Assembly (NCBI RefSeq): GCF_014529535.1
Contig: NW_023503608.1
Span: 9,040,501-9,104,500, forward strand
From: Bradysia coprophila
Taxonomy: Eukaryota > Arthropoda > Insecta > Diptera > Sciaridae
Direction: 5' to 3'
DNA length: 64,000 nucleotides
Shown here: piece after piece, positions 35,338-46,475 of the stretch
Numbering within the stretch: the first letter of the stretch is position 1
Layout of the letters: each line of letters starts with the position of its first letter
Program-made: the position numbers and the translations under genes
Notes under the pieces: generated by a model
Seen by the model: only the letters and a program-made list of their open reading frames with translations
What the model was told of the DNA's origin: nothing
The model's database searches: none

Positions 35338-36993
35338 TTAACCTGTCATCACCTACAGCTATTCATCTCTTATCGATAACGACGTCAAAAAAAAATGAGA
35401 AGCACTGATTAATATGGTCTTTTATATAGCAAAAATTATGTTTAAAAAAATGAGGTATAAGATTTGAAATCAACCGATTAAGAGTGATATCGCCAAGACT
35501 TCAGGTGATTGGGGAACAAGCGGTCTCCGATTTTAATGAGTGATAGCTCATTCGATTCGTCATTTAATTCTAGCGAACACGTATCTGCCATTTTTTTTTG
35601 AAAAAAAATTTACTTTCTGTGAAAAAGGTTCAAAAGTGAGGACATGTCAGAGGGTAACGAAAACAGTTTTTTGGCAATAACTCAAGAAACAATTATTTTA
35701 AATTATTGTAATGATGTACGAATGTCGGCCTTGGAAAGACCTACAGGTAGAGTATACGCACAGCTTGGTGCGAGTATATCCGCGAGAGTTATTACTAATA
35801 ATATAGTGAATGTTCGGAGAGTCCGCCTTCTCTGCAGCTTCTATGTTCCGCGGAACTGAGTATGGGGTGTTGTAGCTGGCCTCACCCACTATCGTCCCAC
35901 ATATAAATGAAACCAGTACTTTTGTGCTGCAAGCCTACCGAAGTCTTGTAAAAAAAGTTGGTGCCAAAATGCAGATTTTTTCCTTCTTTCTGTGGGCACA
36001 ACTGCTGGAACAGCGTCTGGAACGCTTCTACGGGAGTAATTTCATATCATCTACTATTCTGTTACCTTATACGCTTCGCTATGTCGCGAACATATATCGT
36101 TACAAAATACCCCGTAGCAAATATTGGTCCGGTTGAAAAACTAATTACTGTTCCGGAGTCCTAAGATCATGCGCTATACGCTAACACTTTATTTGACTAA
36201 AATCCGCTTAGAAAAATTTAAAAAATTTTCACTCGAATTACTAACACTGGATATGTTGTAACGATCTATGTTCGCGACATAGCGAAGCGTATAAGGAAAC
36301 AGAATGGTAGATGATATGAAATTATTCCCGTAGAAGCGTTCCAGACGCTGATTCAGCAGTTGGGCGTACAGAAAGAAGGAAAAAATCTGCATTTTGGCAC
36401 CAACTTTTTTTACAAGACTTCGGTAGGTTTGCAGCACAAAAGTACTGGGTTCATTTATATGTGGGACGATAGTGGGTGAGGCCAGCTACAACACCCCATA
36501 CTCAGTTCCGCGGAACATCGAAGCTGCAGAGAAGGCGGACTCTCTGATCATTCACTATATTTTTAATAATAAATCTCGCGGATCTACTCGCACCAAGCCG
36601 TGCGTATACTTTACCTGTAGGTCTTTCCAAGGCCGACATTCGTACAACATTACAATAATTTAAAATAATTTTTTCTTGAGTTATTGTCGAAAAACTGTTT
36701 TCGGTACCCTCTGACATGTGTTCACTTTTGAACACTTTTCACAGAAAGTAATTTTTTTTCGAAAAAGTAAAAGATACGTGTTTCCTAGAATTAAAAGGCG
36801 AATCCAACGAGCTATCACTCATTAAAATCGGAGACCGCTTGTTCCCAAAGTTACAAAAATCACCTGAAGTTTTGGCGATATCACTCTTAAAAATACTTTC
36901 ATTGATGGAAGTAATTTTTTTTTCATTTATTAGATGGAAGTACTAGACTCGATAATAATACTGGTCATATGCTAGCCGTATATTTCAGGTTAA
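35338..36993 (+). mobile_element. TTAA MITE family copy, interrupted by a foldback element
   Basis: Left piece 35338-35477 begins TTAACCTGTCATCACCTACA and carries the family's TATATAGCAAAA and GATTTGAAATCAACCG. The right piece 36891-36993 resumes with TTCATTGATGGAAGTA..TAGACTCGATAATA and closes TATTTCAGGTTAA. The copy at 28.7 kb has these two pieces joined, so the intervening 35478-36890 is an insertion. Confidence 0.85.
35478..36890. mobile_element. TTAA foldback element, copy B (1.4 kb, long arms)
   Basis: TTAAGAGTGATATCGCCAAG at the left, inverted as GGCGATATCACTCTTAA at the right. Arms of about 650 bp (35478-36150 and 36215-36890) meet near 36180. The same 60-odd-codon frame (MGEASYNTPYSVPRNIEAAE..) is present in both arms, at 35698-35889 (-) and 36472-36663 (+), simply because the arms are copies. 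It is the full-length relative of copy A at 26281. Confidence 0.9.
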
Positions 36994-37666
36994 TTGGTAT
37001 GTGTTACATAATGTTACTCAAATTCACTCTCCAGTAATTAATTTGATCCGCAAGACACCGTTAACTCTTGCAATTCTGCATTGACCGGATGAGGATCGGT
37101 TTTTCACTTCAGCTACAATTTCGTAATAAAAAAAGGATGGTATACCATGCAGAAAACGAAATATAGATCGAAACTCTCGTTTTTAGTTTAAAGTTTTCCT
37201 TTTCTTTAATAATTTATTGGTTTTTAAAGTTTTTGTTAACAATTTAATAAAAAAAACGTTTTTCTTTAGTCAAATGAGCTCATAAATGTACGTCCTGGCA
37301 GTTGTAATATTGGTATACTTAAGATAGATAACTCTCTAGTGTGTTTTTTTCTTTATGAAAGTGGTCGTGTGGAATGAACAATCTAAACAAAAACGGAAAT
37401 TTTAAATTCCCAGCGCTCAATTCAACAAAACATTCGTCCTCGGCATTCCAATTTTCCATTTAGCAACAATTACAGCTCCCGCTCTAACTACAGCATGGCA
37501 CATTGTGCCCATTTATTATTACTAAATCGATGTAATTGTGAAAGCGAATTCCCTTTAGAGACAACTTATCCATAGATTTAGTTTTTAGATTTAAAAAAAA
37601 CGGTAACAAATTCAATATAAAGTTCGCTCTAGCGGTCAATATTCTTTAGCAAAAAGTTATGTCCAT

Positions 37667-40600
37667 TTACATATGGGAAAGTGGTGCCAACACCGGTTCT
37701 GGTCCAATGCCTCCAGCCATTTTGTATGTGATCAGCGATACTTCAAATGACAGTTTATCGGTGTCCTATATGTTCAGTTACCCCAAATTAGTAATGCAAC
37801 TCAAAAGGAAAATTTCGAATTCAAAAGTTACCTCTCTTGTGGCCGCTTCAGCATAAATTCGTACAACATCCTCGGTTCCAGACGGTCGAACAAATGATCG
37901 CCCTTTCGGATATTTAACAACCAATCGATCGATTTCGTCTTGTAATCCGTCAGGTGTAACACATTTTCGGTCTGCATCCGTCACTTGTATCACATTACGA
38001 TCGGTGACCAAAATTTTTTGCTGGATGTTTGGAAGGTCGGTGTATGTAGCCAACCAATCCTTGACGTCCCAACCGTTTGTATGTAGAATCGTTTCCACCA
38101 GCAACATATCCGATATGGCATCACCAACCGTTTCATTGATCAGATCAATTGTGAGTAACAGTTTTCTGGCGGCCGCAACCTGTTCTTCGTTGAGATCATT
38201 GCTGAAGACGAAACAAAAATTGGAAAATTAGATCTCAATCCAGAGATTAGTTCGATTGAATCAATAGTCTGGTTTTGACATACTCAACGTTTTTGGATGC
38301 GGCATGAATGGATTTTCTTGCCTTATTACTGAATACGACCGTACCATGACCGTTAGCTTCAAAGTAAATGCCTACGTCGAATTCAGTCGCTTTGTGGTGC
38401 AAGTGTTTAACACCCGTAGACGTTGTGGCAACAGGTACTTTCTGAGGATTAAAAATGAAAATCAGGAAGTGAAAACCGAATCACTAACGGTACAAAAGGT
38501 ACTGTCACACTTACAAGAACGTTTTGAATGTAGTCAGTTGACGCACCATTAGCGTAAGCAGTTTGCACCAATCCAATAGTAACCTCGACACCGCATTTAC
38601 CGACCAGATCCATTAGATATCTACATGGAACTCGCAAAATTACTATGGACTCACGCTAAAGAAGTTTGAAAACTTACCCAGCTATTAAAGTTGCTATTCT
38701 ATCACCATCCAGTAAATTGAATTGATTATTGGCATCGGTAAAGAAATAAACGAGTCTGTCAGCATCGCCATCAACCGAACAACAGCGTGTGTTTGGTTCT
38801 AATTCCGGTAGACCGATTGGACAACCTTGACGCACTTTCACGTAATCAGCCCCACATTCATGGTTAATTTTGCCCTCTCCTTTGTTAAACACCTCAATAC
38901 CCAGACTGTTATCCATGAATTTTATAAATCGTAACATCTTTCGAGCTCCAACACCGTTAGCACCTGAGTTTTTGGATGGATTTTGTCAATCTGTTTTCAA
39001 GGTTTCCATTTAAAACTATAGAGCTTACCATCGAAAATCAATCGATTCTTGTAGTTTCCTCGTTCAAATTCAGTTCCCCTTAATCGTTTAAAGGACGTCG
39101 TCAATTTGTCGTAATATCCTTCCTCAGTAGCTAAACCGTACGCATTGCATGTGTTCGAGCATACAACAAAGTAATGTAACATCGGAGTAGTCACAATACC
39201 AAATGATTTGACTCGCCCCTTCAGAGTCAATACTCCATCTTCCACGGCCTTCAGCAAACCAGGACTATGATACCGATTATCCATGCCAACAAATACACAA
39301 GACGCGGAACCAATGTCAATTTTCTCGCTCTCAATAATTCGCGAAATTTCATTCTGTAATTCCTGGTCGGTTACATTGACTAAGTCTGTGGCCAATTTTT
39401 CCCAGCTCTGATCCAACATTTCACCCATGGGATCGACTAATTTGACGCCATTATCAGGTTCTGGATTATGCGAAGCCGTAATCATTACGCCAATAGTTTG
39501 ACCAGCTTTCGCTCGGGAACGCAACGTTGCCAGTAGTCCCATACGGTACATTACATAATACAATTTGTCGTTCCTGTAACAATAGGTTTGAGGGATTAGG
39601 TGCGAGTCCTGGTTGGGTTTTCTAAAGTTAATGATCATTAAACGAAATTCGTCTGGTCTAACTAGCTTCATTGTAATATTCAACTTGGGACAACTTTGGA
39701 ACGAGTGTAGGTGAGTCTGAGTTATTGCCTTGAAAATAGTTTGAGGGATTTTTTTGAAAGTGGACCAGGCTCCGTCGGAGCTATTTTTTTGCGACGGTTT
39801 GTTCATATGCCCAGATAGCCCTTGGCCCCAATAGTCCAAAACCGCTGTCGTTTAATTTTCATATTTGCGTCTTGGCTGGTGGTGAAGGTGCAAAAGTCGA
39901 AAAAAGGGTGTTTTTATACGTGATTTACTGCCGCTACAGACAATGGACACACATGTGTGGCGGCTCGTTGGATAGGTACTGTCCAGGAGAACCGGGGCAA
40001 GCATAGATATCTTACATGTTCTGTGCCATTGTTCGAAAATAACAAAAATATTGTGTCAGTCAAAGGCCGTAAATTTTGATGAACTTCAAAAGGTGATATC
40101 TCGCACCTGGAGAATGTTTATGGTTAGATCATTGGATGCAGACATCAAAAATAGCATAATTCGTGTATTTTTCGAAAATCAATATTTTGCTTTCGAGTGA
40201 AGGAAGACATTTGCTTTATACCCAAAAAAGTATCCTGAAACCTTTCACTTCTATGGCAATTGAGGTATAATTGTAGAGCTGGGTTAAGCCTCTATCAGGG
40301 CAACCACTGATCTGTACAACAACAGTCACCAGGTACAAAATATCACCTAATAAAGCTCATCAAAATTTGCGGCCTTTGACTGATACATACTTTTTGTTAT
40401 TTTTGAATAGTGCTTGAGCACACATTTGATATCTGTCTTTGCCCCGGGTCTCCTGGACAGTACCTATCCAACGAGCCGCCACACATGTGTGTCCATCGTC
40501 TGCAGCGGCAGTAAATCACGTATAAAAAACACCCTTTTTCGACTTTTGCACCTTCACCACCAGCCAAGACGCAAACATGAAAATTAAACGACTGCGGTTT

Positions 40601-43600
40601 TGGACTATTGGGACCAAGGGCTATCTGGGCATATGAACAAACCGTCGCAAAAAATAGCTCCGACGGAGCCTGGTCCACTTTCAAAAAAATCCCTCTTTAA
40701 TATTAACTGCTTTCCTTCTTCTACAAAAAGATTTCCTTGTATTCTAAGACATTGTTGCTGACACTTCTGAAGCAAGACAGCATAAATTGTATTATACAAA
40801 TCTAGCAAAATTGCAATTTCTACAACATCAAATAAATCTAAATTAGTTCAAGTATCCTCTTTAAGCACTTTAAATGCAGCTCAAAACTATCTGATTTCTA
40901 CAGCACGAACATATTTCTATTTCAAATTTTTTCATTTGAATGCAGTTTCTGTTTAGTTCGCATCGATCCAGCATATCTATTCTAAATATAACCCGAACCC
41001 CTATGCAAAGCAATTAATTCTTTTATTGAAATAGAAAATAAAATAATGTCAAAGTCACTCTTGTAGTGTAAAGATATCGAGTTTCTGTTTGTATGTGTCG
41101 ATGTTAAAAATATTTTTTAATTTTTTTATGATCGGAGGATTGTGCATAGTATTCAAAACGAATTAGATTACGTAATAAAGCAGTGACATTATTTGTAGAC
41201 TGAAGATGATTATCTAAATTATATTATCGATTGACTCAAATAACACAAAGTACTGATCCCATACCCAAATGGAACAGTAGTTTACTCGCTGCACCCTGGA
41301 AGCTCGTCTTAAGTCAATGACAATAGCGGTGCTAAAACTCGTTTCCAGGGACCGCGAATTAGTACATTAACACATTCAAAATAATTGCGGTTTGTCAACT
41401 TTCGGCACCCTGAACTTTACTTAAATAGTCGTGGAATGCCTCCAAATAAATTTCTAAAAATCTAGAATTCAGTTTTGAAGGAGGCATTCCTCCACTATTT
41501 AAGTAAAGTCCCGGTTGTTGAAAGTTGGCAAGCCGCAATTAATTTCAATGTGTTAAGTACCTGCTTCCAAATTTTTATTTTGGCCAGTGGGAAGTTTATA
41601 GCCCGAGCCGAATGCAAGGGTTATAATCATACGTGCCAAAATAACAGTTTGGAAGCAGTTACATACTATATTTTATCTGCTAGCGAGAAAAACCACTTTA
41701 TCTACCTGTAAAACAGATACATAAAGTATATAAAGTCGTATAAAATATACTACGTAATGGTTTGGAGACTTTTATTTTGAAAAGTGCGTGGTTACATCCC
41801 TCGCTTTCGGCTCGATCGGCAAACAGCACACTCGTCAAAATAAAAGTCTCACAATCTATTTAACATAATTTCAAAATTTTCCCCATGGTGGTCAACTTTA
41901 TGAATCCAAAATAATTTACTCAAACGTAATTATAAAGAGGAGGATGTAATGACAATCTACTATTACTTGTCAGCTTAGAAATACTAGCATCGAATTGGAT
42001 TTGAAATAAAAATTTTGATGTGCACGGGTGAGACACGAACTCACAACCTTCAACTTGCCGGGCTGATGCTCTAACCAATTGAGCTACCGTGGACATTTTT
42101 TTTAAAATTTCAAATCCAATTTTGAATCGTTGGTAGAACACATGATGTGCATGTTGTTTCTTAAATGTGTATTTCAATCTCCATTAGATGTGTTAGTTGG
42201 TATACATCATATCGATATATTTTCCAGAAACTCTAAACACATATAGAGCATCAGCCCGGCAAGTTGAAGGTTGTGAGTTCGAGTCTCACCCGTGTACATC
42301 AAAATTTTTATTTCAAATCCAATTCGATTCTACTATTTCTAAGCTGAAAATTAAAAAGAATTCCTCGCGGAATATAGCGTTTCTCTAGAAAATACTATTA
42401 CTTGGTCCAAGATGCTAAAGCAAAGAAAAAAATCGAAAGTTCCAACAAATGGCAAGAGGCTGTTGCCAAACAACATTTTAATTTTAATTCTCATAATTTA
42501 TTAGTTAGAACGACATTGTCTAAAAGTGTTATTTTATATGAACGGAATTTCTAGCAAAGAAATTATTCGCAATGAAAGCAATTAAATGAACCGTCTTAAA
42601 ATTACATGGAATTGAAATGGTTAAAATAAAATTTCGTTTTATTTTAAAGGTCATCATACCAAAAAGTCTAAATTTAACCAGAGTAAAGTAATAATAGTCT
42701 GACTAGTAGGGTTATCTTTTTTTTCGGTTGGAAATTAAGTCACAAATGAGAGTGTGTTGCTCTTCAAGTTGAGTGATTTTTTTTCTCCACATTTTACGTG
42801 TGATCTTAGTAATTTCTAAATTGGAATTAAACCGGAAGATGAAAAAGTATATTTGTGACTAGAGTAACATTAATCATTTGCTTGATTGGAATATTTTTTT
42901 AAGTCGGCTGCTGTCCTTAATGACGACATTTTTCTGATACATTTATCAGGAAAACATTCATCATATCCTCCAACTAAATAAATTGTTGGTTGAGCAATTA
43001 TTATTGCATAAATATACATAACAAACAAACATTCATCAGATTTCTTATAGTGAGTAACATGTGGGTAACATATTACACAGCTAAAGTAAAAAATGATGAC
43101 ATCACTAAATGCTGACCGACCCTTTAATTGTTTTAGCGCACAGTAGAGGAATAGGGTGATCAGTTCGACATGAGCATTATTTGATGTGTTGAAATTATCG
43201 ATTCATTAATGGCAAATTAAGGCTTGTGTTATGCAACGATACGTTCGTGCTGAATTTCTAACAAACAAACCAAATTCTACGAAATCGTTGGAATGTTGCA
43301 CTGATATGCATATCGCAAACGGGAACCTCTTTTGTGATTTACATTTTCATAAGAAAAACAGCGTTAAATATCACGGATTCCACATAGTTTCAGTGCATTG
43401 CGCTACAAGTTGAATATCGAGTTTGTTTAACCTGTTAAAAGTTTTATTATTCAAACTACTACTTCATTTGTTCAAAGATTTTCAGAGATTGATTTCAGAA
43501 ATCTTTTACTTCATTTCTTTTGAACATAATTTTTGCTGTACAAAACCTCATTAATCAGACCTTGTCGTTTATTATCGCTGTTGTTGTCGATAACAGATGA

Positions 43601-44760
43601 CAGTCGTCTGTAACAGGTTAATTAAGTCTGCTCAACAAATTGTAATCCAATTACCGCGAAATGATTGTTTGATACGCAGAATCATGATAGAAATCTTTCA
43701 TTGATTTGAAACGGAAACTTGAATTTAAATAATTAATCGACGTACGATATGAGAGGTTGAACAGTCTTAAATAATGCTAGAGTCAATTCTTTCTAAGAAT
43801 CAACATTACTTATCCTTTTGTGTGTCCGATGAGTCAATTTATTTACCATTGGTAATCTGCTGATTCGGGACAATGATCCGCCACTGGCAAGACATTAATA
43901 TCAAGCACGACGTTCATACATAAGTGTCGCGCCACCCTACATTATATATAGCGCTATAAATCGACGATATGAAAGAGTCAACAATTTAAATTGATCTCAT
44001 GCGATTAGCGTTGAGTTCAGTGCCTCTATTCGGTTGCATGAAATATAAAGCCGAAAAATGATAAACTATTTTTTTCCCCATTGAACACCCACAGTCTGCG
44101 TATAGCGATGCATATGCTTATCTGTTATTTATTTTCTGTGATTCTTTTCAATAAATTTTTGAATATCAAGGCGGTTAAGCTACTTTGATTTGCTGTTTAT
44201 ATTTTATGAGAATAATTAAATTAATTGCGATAAAAAGTATTACTTTTACCGAAAATCGAAAAGAAGTGTACCTATCTGCGAGTTATATATGTATATAACG
44301 TTTACGGTACATGTACTGTACATACAGAAATAGAGCAGAGATAAGAAAATGTATACAAAGAGAATGTCTATAACAAAGTTCGCAGCAAAATATAGCCACC
44401 AATTTCATGGAAAAATCGAAAAAGAACAAGCCCATAATAAAATACTTGTTGGTTACTCATCGCTTAATCTTATTCATCTTTTTCGTTGGTGAATTGAAAA
44501 TATATTTTGTACTTAAATCTTGTCTGTGTGGTTGGACAGCAGGATATTACGGTGCTATTTTCGTGTTTGGAAAGTGAATTTTAGTAAATGGTGTAGACCT
44601 ATGTCTGCCTATACACAAATAATGTTTAAAAATTTACTGTTCATAAAAAGGCCGTTTACCTTGTCCGAAAACCGGCTGTTCCATACTGAATATCCGTGGT
44701 GACATTCTTCGGGTACATTTCTCTTGCGAACGCATACACTGCTCTTAAATTCACTGACAT
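37667..44760 (-). CDS. nst: Phosphoacetylglucosamine mutase (PGM3; fly nesthocker)
   Basis: Seven exons, complement(join(37667..37765, 37832..38201, 38284..38441, 38515..38620, 38678..38963, 39029..39573, 44660..44760)); 554 residues against about 540 in mammals. It converts GlcNAc-6-phosphate to GlcNAc-1-phosphate, a step toward UDP-GlcNAc for chitin and glycoproteins, in the cytosol. Exon 1 gives the start and the substrate motif [10 protein letters not shown]. Exon 2 holds the active-site serine loop [11 protein letters not shown] (Ser68). Exon 3 has the metal loop [12 protein letters not shown]. Exon 4 has [13 protein letters not shown], exon 5 [18 protein letters not shown]. Exon 6 has the phosphate-binding loop [17 protein letters not shown]. 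Exon 1 was found by its YGTAGFRT motif, 5.1 kb upstream; its donor GTAAAC and the acceptor TTACAG before exon 2 give Arg34-Asn35 in phase. All key motifs are intact. Confidence 0.95.
39743..40695. mobile_element. Foldback element in nst intron 1, arms of about 370 bp
   Basis: GAGGGATTTTTTTGAAAGTG at 39743 is inverted as CACTTTCAAAAAAATCCCTC ending 40695. Arms of about 370 bp (39743-40115, 40325-40695) share GACGGTTTGTTCATATGCCC, GGTGGTGAAGGTGCAAAAGT and CCGCCACACATGTGTG blocks in opposite orientation. No clear duplication beyond TTT at both ends. It starts 170 bp upstream of exon 2 and has no protein-coding content. Confidence 0.88.
41367..41556. mobile_element. Short foldback MITE with TTAA ends
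   Basis: TTAACACATTCAAAATAATT at 41367 pairs with AATTTCAATGTGTTAA ending 41556. Arms of about 75 bp continue through TTGCGG, AACTTTC, TTTACTTAAATAGT and GGAATGCCTCC around a 35-bp loop. Different in sequence from the other TTAA families here. It lies in nst intron 1. Confidence 0.85.
41925..42100 (-). repeat. tRNA-derived SINE, copy 1 (tRNA-like head at 42020-42094)
   Basis: On the minus strand, 42094-42020 folds as a tRNA: A-box-like TAGCTCAATTGG, anticodon stem TCAGC/GTTGA with loop CCGGCAA, T stem GTGAG/CTCAC and acceptor GTCCACG/CGTGCAC with one mismatch. The anticodon would be GGC. A C at position 33, the altered T loop and the presence of a second copy with the same non-tRNA tail (AAAATTTTTATTTCAAATCC) show a SINE rather than a working tRNA gene. 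Confidence 0.75.
42245..42350 (+). repeat. tRNA-derived SINE, copy 2 (5' truncated)
   Basis: AGAGCATCAGCCCGGCAAGT through GTTCGAGTCTCACC matches copy 1 from the D-arm onward, followed by the same tail (CAAAATTTTTATTTCAAATC..CAATTCGATTCTACTATTTC). The T loop here (TTCGAGT) is closer to a real tRNA. Confidence 0.75.
43437..43621 (-). mobile_element. TTAA MITE family, best-preserved copy
   Basis: 185 bp bounded by TTAA on both sides (43437-43440 and 43618-43621) with CCTGTTA..TAACAGG ends. Landmarks in reverse orientation: ATCTTTTACTTCATTTCTTT, TTTTGCTGTACAAAA, GTTGTTGTCGATAACAGATG and GACAGTCGTCTGTAACAGG. Confidence 0.85.
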
Positions 44761-46475
44761 TTTTTCTTCTTTTCTGATAGATCTATTTATTGCTTGAACT
44801 AAGTGGTAAAAATAAGATTCACTTTAATCGTCTTTTTGAAGTTTCCTTTTGGAACCACACGTTACACACCGCACACACTATTTATTATGAGATGTCTAAA
44901 TTAATACTATAAATTTCAACACACACAATTCACTTTGGTTGCGACAGTATCTTGTGTTGAGTGGAACCGAATGACAAAAATAAAAAAAAATCTTTTTTCC
45001 ACCGAGCCTTGGATACAATGTTATGAATGAGTGTACGGTAAATCAATCCACTTTCCTTTCAAACGATGATTTTTTTTAGTTGGGTGGTTGAATTGAATAT
45101 CACTTTTAAAGTGTAATGTGTGCAATGGTACAAAAATCAATCACTTAAATTCACGAAAAACAACGCCCACTAGTGCATTGGATGACTTTGAAATGTCTAT
45201 ACGTTTACTAATTACAGCTACTTGAGACTTGCTAAATTATTTTCATTTCTATTTAAAAATTTAATAAAAATACAAATTGAACAATGCCAACAGACCAGAA
45301 AGTATCTGCTGTTCAATTCAACGTTCGGTTGAAGTATATAGAGCTTTGCAATGACATATTACACGTCTGCGCGATGAAAGTGTAATATAGAAAGAGCAGA
45401 CATCTGTGGAGAATATAGTGGGTATAATATGTGTGCCACAGTCGCCACAGTGAATGGGCGAATTGAGAAAGGAAACAAAATTCTGAAACTAAAATAGTGG
45501 CGTTAGTTTTCGTATTGGCTGGTAGATATCACTCCTTTAAAATTAAAATTGCGGAAAATTTGATGTACAAATTGCAACATTTCAATGATCAAAACAATGA
45601 AACAACGTAATTAATGCTCACTACAGCATACAAGATTTCTCTCAACCAGTTTTAAACTTAGAAAGTGCATTTCTGTCATAGCTAAACGGAATTATTGCCA
45701 CAAATTTGACCTATAATGAAATGCAATGAATAAACAATTTTCAAAAACGGACTACTGATAGAACAAACACACTCCAAGCAAATGTGATTATAGTTGACAG
45801 CTGTCAAATAAAGTACTATTTTGTATAAAATTGTGTTTTACAGTGTTTTCCAATTGTGTGACACACTGTCAAGTATCAGTATAATATTTAGAGTACCATT
45901 GCCACTCATGCTTGAAGTGCGTTGATTACACAAATTTATTTTCGCTTTAAGAAAAAGTGCCAACTGATATGACACAGTTATCATTCTATTCGAAATATTA
46001 TGACTACATTTCGGAATGTACAATTATTGAATAACTTTTAAAGAGAAAGATGTTGCATTCATGGATTGTTTTTATTTTGGAATACTTTTCGCTTTAAATC
46101 ATGTAATATCCGATGATGTCGGTGAAAATCTTCAACGAAAATATCAAATTTCGAATATTTATCATACAGTTTGTTTAGACACCAGTTGCTTCGCTTACTT
46201 TTACTGGTTAATTGAAATTCAAAACACAGAAAATTTAGTTGAGATACTAACGTCGAATGATTTGAACTAAAACTTCATTATACACCCCAAGAGCCCTGCA
46301 AGGGAAGCTAATTTTTGAATTTAGTGCCCATTCATATAGTACATTCTACACAACCACTACTGTCATTCATGTTTTGACAAAAACGTCATGTCATATGGTC
46401 AGAAAAAAACGCAACCAAAACAAAACAGAGTTTGGATCCAAAATTCAGTAAATTTTAGAAATTTACTTATAGAAA
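44761..46475. other. Divergent intergenic region between nst and Vps20
   Basis: Holds the upstream regions of two divergently transcribed genes. No repeat family recognised apart from the block at 46312-46378. No convincing gene; the open frame at 46061-46270 has no recognisable motif. Confidence 0.5.
46312..46378 (+). promoter_or_regulatory. Promoter-proximal block upstream of Vps20, shared with Sen54
   Basis: TTTTTGAATTTAGT .. AGTACATTCTACACA .. CTACTGTCATTCATGTTT ends about 100 bp upstream of the Vps20 start. The same three sub-blocks in the same order precede Sen54 at 50472-50553. Either a shared core-promoter module or a small repeat; sequence alone cannot decide. Confidence 0.45.

Noticed and set aside
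35644-36735. Several 60-90-codon frames in the TTAA foldback element as genes
   Set aside because: They are the same arm sequence read on both strands; no start context, splice site or known domain.
38997-39839. nst N-terminus taken as the in-frame Met upstream of exon 2 (near 39839)
   Set aside because: That extension runs through intron and foldback sequence, lacks the obligatory YGTAGFRT motif, and is bypassed by a good acceptor at 39574 joined to the true exon 1 at 44660.
40397-40808. Minus-strand frames at 40.4-40.8 kb as a separate gene
   Set aside because: They overlap the right arm of the 39743-40695 foldback element.
42020-42094. Functional tRNA-Ala (GGC) gene
   Set aside because: C at position 33, a mismatch in the acceptor stem, a weak B box, an anticodon not normally used in animals, and a second copy sharing non-tRNA tail sequence point to a SINE.
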